From contig QMMC01000006.1 in the NCBI GenBank assembly GCA_003647065.1, forward strand, positions 1 through 41,320: a DNA stretch of 41,320 nucleotides. Direction: 5' to 3'. This stretch comes from Deltaproteobacteria bacterium (GTDB lineage: Bacteria; Myxococcota_A; Polyangia; Polyangiales; B10-G4). The notes under the pieces are model-generated. The model had not been told where the DNA came from and did not search any database. It saw only the letters and a list, made by a program, of their open reading frames with translations. A program made the translations under genes and the position numbers. Position 1 is the stretch's first letter; each line of letters starts with the position of its first letter. Shown one piece after another: positions 7,867 through 13,953 of this stretch.

Positions 7867-9426
7867 ATGCGACCCCGTCCGACGCGAACCACCGTCCTCC
7901 TGGCCTGTGCCCTCACGGCTTTCGCGGCAATTGCCGGCGGTTGCAAGGTCACCGGCGAAGACATCGAAACCTGGAAGGGCACCGTCAAGGGTCCCGGCAA
8001 GATCATCGCCGTGATGATGAGCGAGAGCTATCCGCTCGACCTCCGGACCAAGGCGGCCCTCGCGCTGGTCGAGATGGAGCCGCGCCAAAGCCCCGAAGTG
8101 GTGGATGGCGTGGCGGAGCTCCAGTCGGCGCTTCAGCGCCTCGACGACGCAACGCGCCGTCAGATCATCGAAGGCATGGTCCCCGACCTCGAAGTGCTCA
8201 TGCGCGGCGGAGACGCGGCGCCAGTCCAGAGTGGCGAGGCGCCCCCGGACCTCCAGGTCCGCGCCAAGGATGCGAGCTACCTGCTCATCAGCCAGGCCGA
8301 AGGCGAGAGCCGAGACCGTCTCGTCGCCGGCGTCGTGGCTTGGTACGTGGTCGACTTCAACGGCCGGAACCTCGCCGGGAACTACAGCGCCGAGCAGATC
8401 ATCCGCTCCCTCGGCTCCCAGGCGGCGGGCATGCTCGTCGACGCCCTCGATCCCAAGATGCCAGGGCGCGCCCTCATCATGCTGACCGAGCTGATCTCGC
8501 AGCTCGGCGAGGAAGAGACCAAAGCGCGGGCCGCGGCGGCGATCGTCGAGCTCGAGCGGCACATGGAAGGTGAGGAGTTCCTCGAATGGCTGAAGGAGCC
8601 GGTCATCGCGGCGCTCCGTGAGACGAACCCCGACGCGGAGCCAAACGCCGATCGGGTCGGTCGCCTCGCCACCTTGAACCGAGAAAACTTCATCACTACC
8701 GGTGCGATCCCGGCGATGAAGTACCTGGCCTCCGAAGACATCGTCCGGGAGCGCCTGCTGACGATCGCGGGTACCGACGACGCGTCCGCCCCGATGGTCG
8801 TACGGCGCATGTCCGCGCTCCTGGCCCTCGAGGGGAACGTCGCCGAGCCGCACCTCGACCGGCTCCTCGCCCTCGCCCTCACCGACGGCGTGCCGCCGGA
8901 GATTCAGGACGTGGCCTTCGCCCGGGTCGGCGACATCCGCAGCACCCGGGCCATCCCGGCGATGTGGCCCCTCGTCGAGTTGGGCGACAACGACAAGCAG
9001 CGATACCGGTGGCGAGCAGCCGAGATGGTGCTGCAGATCGGCGGCGGCGACGTCGTCGGCGAGTTCTTCGCGAAGCTCCCCGAGGGCGACGAGGTGAAAT
9101 ACGAGCCCGAAGAGCTCGAAGGCTACGCCACGCGCATGGCGCACATGAGCCCGCTCCCGACCCAAGTCGTCCGCGGCCAGCTCTCGTCGCCTCAGTGGTT
9201 CGACCGGGTCATCGCGCTCCGGTACTTCGAGCGAAAGGGCGAAGAAGGGGACATTCGGGCCATGCAGCGCCTCACCCGCGACCAGGCAGAGGTGGTCGGC
9301 AACGGCTGGGAAGCCCTCGAGCTCGGCACCGTCGGCCAGGTCGCCGAGGCCGCAATCACCGCCCTCCAGGAACGACTTTCCTCGGATAATGCCGAAGAGG
9401 CGACGGAAGACGCCGAGGCAGAGTAG
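7867..9426 (+). CDS. Lipoprotein with HEAT-repeat-like helical architecture
   Basis: The first 26 residues form a lipoprotein signal ending AIAGGC, so the mature protein begins at C26. The remaining ~490 residues are almost wholly amphipathic helices in pairs, with recurring patterns such as RRMSALLALEGNVAEPHLDRL and VGDIRSTRAIPAMWPLVELG (each cited in part). These resemble alpha-solenoid (HEAT/ARM-like) scaffolds that bind other proteins. No enzymatic motif is visible. The tail is acidic (EEATEDAEAE). An AAGGAG lies two bases before the ATG, which is unusually close. The FHA gene follows 39 bases downstream on the same strand, so they may form an operon. Confidence 0.8.
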   Translation: MRPRPTRTTVLLACALTAFAAIAGGCKVTGEDIETWKGTVKGPGKIIAVMMSESYPLDLRTKAALALVEMEPRQSPEVVDGVAELQSALQRLDDATRRQIIEGMVPDLEVLMRGGDAAPVQSGEAPPDLQVRAKDASYLLISQAEGESRDRLVAGVVAWYVVDFNGRNLAGNYSAEQIIRSLGSQAAGMLVDALDPKMPGRALIMLTELISQLGEEETKARAAAAIVELERHMEGEEFLEWLKEPVIAALRETNPDAEPNADRVGRLATLNRENFITTGAIPAMKYLASEDIVRERLLTIAGTDDASAPMVVRRMSALLALEGNVAEPHLDRLLALALTDGVPPEIQDVAFARVGDIRSTRAIPAMWPLVELGDNDKQRYRWRAAEMVLQIGGGDVVGEFFAKLPEGDEVKYEPEELEGYATRMAHMSPLPTQVVRGQLSSPQWFDRVIALRYFERKGEEGDIRAMQRLTRDQAEVVGNGWEALELGTVGQVAEAAITALQERLSSDNAEEATEDAEAE

Positions 9427-9465
9427 AATGGGCGAGACCGCCGCGACCTAGTTCCTTCAAACCCG

Positions 9466-10416
9466 ATGACCCACGACCAGAACAAGAAGACGCTCCGGCA
9501 TTTCCAGTGTCGCGATTATCTCTGGGAAATTTTCGAGCAGATGAGCCAAGAGCTCGAATGCTCGACGGACTATCTGATCAACGAGGCGATGCGGCAGTAC
9601 GCGCGGTCTCGCAACTATGGAGCCCGCTCTCCCTCGGTCCCCGGAATGCGCGCTCCGGCCCAGGGGCAGGCCCCGGCCCCGGCTCCGTCCCAGGCTCAGG
9701 GGCAGATCCCGAGCCTGCGAAGTGGAAGCAATCGCCCGCCGATCCCCTCGGCCCCGCCACCGCCACCCCAGCGAAGCTATTCCCAGCCCGGCGGCGGATA
9801 CCCAGCGCCGCAGCAAGCCGGCTACGCACAGCAGCAGCCCCCGCAGCAAGGTAGCTACGGACAAGAGCAAGGTGGCTACGCCCAGCCCACCCAACAGCAG
9901 AGCGGCTACGGGCAGCAACAAGGGGGTTACGCTCAGCCCCCGCAGCAGCCGGCACAGCAGCCGCCGCAGCAGCAGGGAGGCTACGCTCAGCCGCCGCAAC
10001 AGCAGGGCGGCTACCCGGCGCCGCCGCCCCCGCGCGGACGGTCGAGCTATCCGCCGCCGGCAACCAATCGACCGCCGGCCTACAACCAGGCAGCCCCACC
10101 CCCCCTGCCCGGGGGAGGAGCCGCCCAGGCGGCCATGCCGACCCTCTTCGTGATCTTCAATGGCCAGAAGATCCCGGTGGCGAAGGCCGAATTCATCATC
10201 GGCCGCGGGAGCAAGACCGCGGACCTCCCGATCAAAGACGGCAACATTTCCCGCCGCCACGCGGCGGTCGTCTTCGAGAACGGACGCTTCTTCGTGAAGG
10301 ACCTCGGCTCGACGAACGGCGTCGAGTTTGCGGGGCAGCGCATCGATAACAAACAGATCGAAGAAGGCGACGTCTTCCAGATCTGCGATTACGAGCTGCG
10401 GTTCACATACCGCTGA
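9466..10416 (+). CDS. FHA-domain protein with RHH-like N-terminus and Gln/Tyr/Pro/Gly-rich linker
   Basis: Three parts are visible in 316 residues. Residues ~8-48 (from TLRHFQCRDYLWEIFEQM to LINEAMRQYARSR) have the strand-helix-helix pattern and spacing of ribbon-helix-helix DNA-binding proteins. Residues ~60-225 are low complexity, dominated by Gln, Pro, Gly and Tyr with repeated GGYAQPPQQ-like units. Residues ~226-316 form a forkhead-associated domain with GRG (246-248), the S-x-x-H phosphopeptide motif (S262, H265) and GSTNG (281-285). FHA domains bind phosphothreonine, which implies a Ser/Thr kinase partner; none is in the window. No signal peptide is present, so it is cytoplasmic. Whether the N-terminus really binds DNA is inference. 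Confidence 0.88.
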   Translation: MTHDQNKKTLRHFQCRDYLWEIFEQMSQELECSTDYLINEAMRQYARSRNYGARSPSVPGMRAPAQGQAPAPAPSQAQGQIPSLRSGSNRPPIPSAPPPPPQRSYSQPGGGYPAPQQAGYAQQQPPQQGSYGQEQGGYAQPTQQQSGYGQQQGGYAQPPQQPAQQPPQQQGGYAQPPQQQGGYPAPPPPRGRSSYPPPATNRPPAYNQAAPPPLPGGGAAQAAMPTLFVIFNGQKIPVAKAEFIIGRGSKTADLPIKDGNISRRHAAVVFENGRFFVKDLGSTNGVEFAGQRIDNKQIEEGDVFQICDYELRFTYR

Positions 10417-10418
10417 GA

Positions 10419-10457
10419 CGCGCTCTCTGGATCCGCTTCCGCGCGATGTAGAGCGCG
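10419..10457 (+). terminator. Possible terminator hairpin after the FHA gene
   Basis: CGCGCTCT at 10419-10426 pairs perfectly with AGAGCGCG at 10450-10457 around a 23-base loop, starting three bases after the stop codon. No T-run follows, so intrinsic termination is uncertain. Confidence 0.3.
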
Positions 10458-10477
10458 AGCGGTGGGGTGTGTTCTGG

Positions 10478-10850
10478 GATGACGGCGCGGTCGGGGGTGC
10501 CTCCAGCTTCGGGGGGCTTTGTTACGCGACGACCGGAGTTGGCGCTGTGAGGGGCGGGTGTCGTGTCGCGGATGGCGGAGGATGCTCGGGGGCCGGACGC
10601 TTTTTACCTTCGCTGGAGGCACCCCCAACCACGCCTGATATTCCTGAGTAGAGCCAACTGTTCTTGAGATGGTGGTCTCCGGTGACCTTGTTGGTGGTGG
10701 TGTTAGATGGGGATGATCCCGGCCCCGGCAGGGGGCGTCTGCTCCGCTCCTAGCGTTCGGTGTTCCCGGAGGATGGTCGCGACCACGGTGGGATCATTCC
10801 GTACCGCATGGTGCACGTGGCTGCGCACGGGCCTCCGCATCCACCCCACT
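10478..10850 (+). repeat. Dispersed repeat, copy A (~370 bp, inverted relative to copy B)
   Basis: This segment aligns along nearly its whole length with the reverse complement of 13507-13880. Identical blocks include 24 bases (10535-10558 versus 13797-13820), 21 bases around 10583-10603 and 16 bases around 10666-10681. Divergence between blocks is substantial, so this is an old duplication or two members of a family. It contains a hairpin pair (10493-10626). Translations in either direction give Arg/Pro-rich peptides, so coding is unlikely. It forms the left border of the accessory island and fills most of the gene-free stretch after the FHA gene. Confidence 0.85.
10493..10626. repeat. MITE-like hairpin element within copy A (15-bp perfect terminal inverted repeats)
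   Basis: GGGGGTGCCTCCAGC at 10493-10507 is the exact reverse complement of 10612-10626, enclosing 104 bases. The same arrangement occurs in copy B with 19-bp arms. The internal sequence is conserved in three blocks. No flanking target-site duplication was identified. Confidence 0.75.
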
Positions 10851-10894
10851 TTCGGAACCTCCCACTCGCACTGGGCGCTCCGCCTTTGATTTGG

Positions 10895-10995
10895 GGATGA
10901 GCGGGACGGGCTCGCTGCTGGCTGAGGTGAAGAGGGCTCTGATTGTCGGTATGAAGAAAAACGGACCGGGTGGGCCTTGCGCGCCTGAACGAAGT
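10895..10995. repeat. Diverged ~95-bp repeat, direct copy 1 (partner near 13300-13398)
   Basis: Read in the same orientation, this stretch aligns with ~13300-13398, ending in a well-conserved segment around 10951-10992 (GAAAAACGG, GGTGGGCC, GCGC, CCTG, ACGAA). On the minus strand both encode similar short peptides (TIRALFTSASSEPV here, AIGALYAVANSELV there), suggesting remnants of the same small coding gene. The surroundings (10851-11011) contain no other gene. Confidence 0.5.
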
Positions 10996-11011
10996 TGGGC
11001 GGTGCGACACG

Positions 11012-11160
11012 CTACGCGTCGCGTCGGGCGCGTTCGAGCAGTTCGGCGAACGGTCCGGAGCCCGCAACCTCGTCGAGGTAGCTGTCGTCGAGGTCGCCGC
11101 CCTCGTCTAGGGCCGCGATAGGGAGGCGAGGGTGGCGGCGAGGTCTTCAATCCCCGTCAT
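11012..11160 (-). pseudogene. Broken small gene downstream of the 11147-11389 ORF (apparent frameshift)
   Basis: An ATG at 11160, overlapping the end of the upstream gene by 14 bases, opens MTGIEDLAATLASLSRP and then meets TAG. In a second frame the sequence continues with a coherent acidic peptide that includes DEGGDLDDSYLDEVAG and FAELLERARRDA before a TAG at 11014-11012. Good codon bias in both parts and the overlapping start suggest a protein of about 48 residues split by a one- or two-base indel near 11110-11130. The family is not recognised. Confidence 0.4.
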
Positions 11161-11389
11161 CAGGAGCCCAGCCAAAAGCCGCCAAGATCGTTTCCTTATC
11201 GATGTAGCGCGCCGCCAGCCGCAAGCGATGTTTGCGGTCGTCCTCGTCCGGATAGCGGCGCCGCAGTTCCGCGAGGGCGAAAGAGTGCGCGAGGACCGTC
11301 AGCGCAGCGGCCCGTTCCACCCGCTGCCGCGGCGTCCAGGAACGAAGCGCGTCTTGCATGATCGCCCATGCTTCCGGCGAGGTATCCAT
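11147..11389 (-). CDS. Small helical protein, function unknown
   Basis: The 80-residue product begins MDTSPEAWAIMQDALRSW and is predicted to be all helical, with RRRYPDEDDRKHRLRLAARY in the centre and an AAFGWAP tail. Small proteins of this general layout (a helix, an LRRRYP-like turn, a RLAARYID-like helix, an F-x-W tail) are often seen next to nucleotidyltransferase genes, but this is recollection, and no such gene is adjacent here. An upstream ATG at 11425 adds 12 residues and is an alternative start. The broken ORF at 11012-11160 overlaps its 3' end, a spacing typical of coupled translation. It lies inside the repeat-bounded island. Confidence 0.6.
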   Translation of the reverse strand: MDTSPEAWAIMQDALRSWTPRQRVERAAALTVLAHSFALAELRRRYPDEDDRKHRLRLAARYIDKETILAAFGWAPDDGD

Positions 11390-11467
11390 GGGTCGGGCGC
11401 GCACCGTGAAAGCGTAGCAGGGCACCTGGTTGAATCCGGCGCGCGGCGTGGCGCGTTTGGCTTCGTC

Positions 11468-11737
11468 TCACTCATCGCTTCGACAAGCGCAATCGTCACC
11501 TGCCAGGGCCAGCCAGGTTCGGGGCGGCCCGGTATGGCCTGCCTCGATTTGAGCGCAGACGACGCAGGTCTCCGGCCGCGGAACGTACGGAACGCTGTCA
11601 CACCAGTGCTGAGCATCCTCATACGATTCGAAATCGAAGGTCGGAATGCAGGGCCTCGGTTCCTCACCCACGCAGGCTGGCGAAAGACAAGCCGCGGCGA
11701 GGAGCATGAGTAGGTGAAACGGCAAACCTCGTGTCAT
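11468..11737 (-). CDS. Small cysteine-rich lipoprotein, function unknown
   Basis: The 89-residue protein begins MTRGLPFHLLMLLAAACLSPAC, a typical lipoprotein signal with two candidate lipobox cysteines (C17 and C22). The mature part has several cysteines in the order PC, WC, CVVC and CAC, suggesting disulphides in the periplasm. The ATG at 11737 is chosen because the signal peptide begins exactly there; the longer open frame upstream runs through the REP-like hairpin and is not protein-like. It lies 78 bases upstream of the small helical protein gene on the same strand. Confidence 0.65.
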   Translation of the reverse strand: MTRGLPFHLLMLLAAACLSPACVGEEPRPCIPTFDFESYEDAQHWCDSVPYVPRPETCVVCAQIEAGHTGPPRTWLALAGDDCACRSDE

Positions 11738-11782
11738 CGAGTGACAATCGCATTCCAGACAGCGCGTCGCCAGGGACTCAAC

Positions 11783-11862
11783 GGGGACGGTCCGCAGTTT
11801 TCGTAGTTTCGATCCGCCAGTCGGGATTCGCCGCAAAACTGCGATAATTGCGGACCGTCCCC
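11783..11862. repeat. REP-like hairpin element (14-bp perfect arms, nested 9-bp repeat)
   Basis: GGGGACGGTCCGCA at 11783-11796 is the exact reverse complement of 11849-11862. A second, overlapping pair (CGCAGTTTT at 11793-11801 with AAAACTGCG at 11835-11843) allows an alternative fold. A 10-bp tandem repeat, CCATCTTGCC twice (11861-11880), borders it. Length and shape resemble REP/MITE elements mobilised by Y1 (TnpA-REP) transposases; no transposase is in the window. Confidence 0.65.
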
Positions 11863-11936
11863 ATCTTGCCCCATCTTGCCCAGATTGGGAGCGGTAGCCG
11901 TTGATGTTGGCCATCCGCATCGATCCGGCTGGAAGC

Positions 11937-13259
11937 TCACCAGCGCCAGAGCGGCTCGTCCTTCCAGCGCAGGTAGCGGATCTGTTCGACGAAGGGCCCG
12001 TTTCCGATCTGATGTGGTGTCGCCTCGTCCGAGAGCTCGAGCAGCGACAAGAACCCGGCGTGGGTGCCGATGGCCAACTGCTTTCCGTCCGGCGAGACAT
12101 CCAGCCCGCCAATCGACGAGCCGGTGAAGTGCTGCCATCCGAGGTCGCCGCTCGGTTTGGCGGTGCGGATGTAGCCGTAGGCGTCGCCCAGAAGAAACAG
12201 GCCCTCGTGGAAGCTCGAGTTGTAGACGCGGGCCCCCGATTCGAGCGGTAAGAGGCGCACGTCCTCCTCGTAGCGGCCCAGCCGAAGGGTTTGCAGCACG
12301 TCCATTCGGCCGATGCTGGTCACCCCGTTGTAGGAGTGACAGCTGTTGAAGATCACGCGGGTGCCGTCCGGGCTGAACGCGATGTGATGAGGGTATTCGG
12401 AGTGCAGCGGCCCGAATTCGCCTACCAATGTTCCGTCGAGGGTCCGCAACTCGTGTTGCGAGTCTTGGTAGCCGCAGCCGATCCACTCGCCGCTCGGATG
12501 AACGGCGACGTGGGTCATGTCCGTTCGCAGTGGATAAGGTTCGTCCTCGCTCCATCCGCGGACATGTTGCTCGAGGGTCGAACTGTCTGGGGAGAGGCGC
12601 CGCACGCCGGAGCCGGTCGACAGAAACACGCCTCGGTTGGTGGCCAGCGCCACGCCCTCGCCACTCGGAAGCACCACCATGTGCTCGATCGCAGCCAGCC
12701 CATCGTCTTCCGAGAGGGTTTCGGTTCCCGCGGGCGCCCCCTCGTCGCCGCGCGGACGCGGCACTTGGCCCAACTCGCGGCCGCCCCAACCTTCCGTGAG
12801 CACGAGGTGATCGGAGAAGAGCAAAGCAAAGAAGCGTCGGTCAGGGCTCGCGGCCACATCGAGGGCGCCCGGGATCTCTTCGCTCTCCCCGTCGAACCCG
12901 TAGACCACCACCCCTTCGGGCGCCCAGGCGCTCCCGGTGGCGGCCACCACCCGCCCTTCGCCCACAAAGTAGACGCTTCGTAGCGGGTTGGCTCTCTCGT
13001 CGAGCTTGTCGGCAAAGGGGGCGTGAGCAGGAGGAAAGTGCTGGCGGAGCTCGCGCCAGGCGCCCTTGGCGTTGGCCTCTCGGACGATCGCCACGACCTT
13101 GTCGCCGAGGGCGTCGTCCCTCTGATCCTCGGGGGCTTTGCCGGCGTCTTCCCAGTCGCTGGCGATGCCCCGCGCCACAAAGGCGTTGATGCCGCCCACG
13201 TAGGCGAGGGTTTTTTCTGTCCACTCGGCCGAGAGATCGGCGCACTTCGACCAGTCCAT
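11937..13259 (-). CDS. WD40/beta-propeller-like protein
   Basis: From the ATG at 13259 (MDWSKCADLSAEWTEKTLAY) the protein has 440 residues. The first ~110 are helical with an adenylate-free, charged character; the rest consists of repeated four-stranded blades with propeller signatures such as HHIAFSPDGTRVIFNS, VAVHPSGEWIGCGY, LDVSPDGKQLAIGTHAG and MVVLPSGEGVALATN. No signal peptide is evident, so a cytoplasmic protein-binding role is likely. An ATG at 13271 is equally possible; the longer open frame to 13397 includes a repeated segment and is rejected. It is the only sizeable gene in the repeat-bounded island. Neighbours give no pathway. Confidence 0.75.
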   Translation of the reverse strand: MDWSKCADLSAEWTEKTLAYVGGINAFVARGIASDWEDAGKAPEDQRDDALGDKVVAIVREANAKGAWRELRQHFPPAHAPFADKLDERANPLRSVYFVGEGRVVAATGSAWAPEGVVVYGFDGESEEIPGALDVAASPDRRFFALLFSDHLVLTEGWGGRELGQVPRPRGDEGAPAGTETLSEDDGLAAIEHMVVLPSGEGVALATNRGVFLSTGSGVRRLSPDSSTLEQHVRGWSEDEPYPLRTDMTHVAVHPSGEWIGCGYQDSQHELRTLDGTLVGEFGPLHSEYPHHIAFSPDGTRVIFNSCHSYNGVTSIGRMDVLQTLRLGRYEEDVRLLPLESGARVYNSSFHEGLFLLGDAYGYIRTAKPSGDLGWQHFTGSSIGGLDVSPDGKQLAIGTHAGFLSLLELSDEATPHQIGNGPFVEQIRYLRWKDEPLWRW

Positions 13260-13271
13260 GCGGGCGAGCAT

Positions 13272-13360
13272 GCACCCCGCACCAGCGATCGACCAGCCCG
13301 TCCATGGGCGTGACGAGCTCGCTGTTGGCCACGGCATAGAGGGCGCCAATTGCCGATGTG
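13272..13360 (-). pseudogene. Remnant of a small coding gene 5' end
   Basis: In a different minus-strand frame from the propeller gene, the sequence reads TSAIGALYAVANSELVTPMD then GLVDRWCGVHA, which looks like genuine protein, before the frame degrades to an Arg-rich shadow where the propeller gene begins. A related but further decayed stretch occurs at about 10895-10970. It is probably the truncated start of a gene overwritten or deleted during island formation. Confidence 0.35.
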
Positions 13361-13398
13361 AAAAGAAACGGGTTCGGTGGGCCCGGCGCACCTGCACG
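13300..13398. repeat. Diverged ~95-bp repeat, direct copy 2 (partner at 10895-10995)
   Basis: This aligns in the same orientation with 10895-10995, with the best match around 13356-13398. Together with the inverted copies A and B it shows the island ends were assembled from repeated modules. The rest of 13399-13506 contains no gene or motif I can support. Confidence 0.5.
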
Positions 13399-13506
13399 AA
13401 AATTGCTTCACAACAGGTCAGTCGCGCTCATCGAGAAACCTCCCCAGTGAGCCCGCTTCGCGAATGGAAAGGCGTCTCATCCAGCTAGCGTCACGAGGTC
13501 CCGGTG

Positions 13507-13880
13507 GTGGGGTGGATGCGCAGGCCCGTGCGCCCCCGCGCCCGACATGCCGAACGGTCACCGCAGCCGTCCCCGCGACCATCCTCTGGGAACTGCGAAT
13601 GTTAGGAGCGGAGCAGACGCGCCCTGCCGGGACCGGGATCATCCCCGTCTAATACCCACAGCAACCACGGTCCTCGGAGACCACCATCTCAGCCGAAGTT
13701 CGCCCGTATTAGGTCAATCAGGCGTGGGCGTGGGTGCCTCCAGCGACAGTCAAAGCGTCCGGCCCCCGAGCAAGACCCGGCACCCGCGACATCATCCCCG
13801 CCCCTCACAGCGCCAACTCCGCTTACCGCGTAACAAAGCCCCTGGAGCTGGAGGCACCCACGCCCGCGCCGTCATCGCGC
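13507..13880 (-). repeat. Dispersed repeat, copy B (~370 bp, inverted relative to copy A)
   Basis: This is the reverse-complement partner of 10478-10850 and the right border of the island. The order of conserved blocks is the same: hairpin element, a GAGATGGTGGTCTCC block, a GGGGATGATCCCGG block, a CGTCTGCTCCGCTCC block, then a GCGCATCCACCCCAC end. Nothing in it looks coding. Confidence 0.85.
13726..13865. repeat. MITE-like hairpin element within copy B (19-bp perfect terminal inverted repeats)
   Basis: The 19 bases at 13726-13744 (GGGCGTGGGTGCCTCCAGC) are the exact reverse complement of 13847-13865, enclosing 102 bases. The arms are four bases longer than in copy A, and arm changes in the two copies are compensatory (both arms differ together), so pairing has been preserved. 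Confidence 0.75.
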
Positions 13881-13929
13881 TCAAACCTGCCCAATCACGC
13901 CGTCATCGCCCTCAACGATGTCCAATCAC
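13868..13929. repeat. 31-bp tandem duplication beside copy B
   Basis: Unit 1 (13868-13898) and unit 2 (13899-13929) both begin GCCGTCATCGC and end CCAATCAC, differing at a few inner bases; a third GCCG follows. It ends 24 bases before the 3' end of the large gene at 13954. Its start resembles the GATGACGGCG sequence at the outer edge of copy A. Confidence 0.7.
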
Positions 13930-13953
13930 GCCGCCGACCTCGCGACGCCCGGC

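Noticed and set aside
11158-11160. The broken ORF at 11012-11160 as a truncated nucleotidyltransferase
   Set aside because: The visible peptides lack the GG and D-x-D motifs, so there is no evidence for that family.
10493-13865. The hairpin elements as integron attC sites
   Set aside because: No integrase gene is in the window, the two hairpins are in opposite orientation, and no convincing attC core sites were found at the arms.
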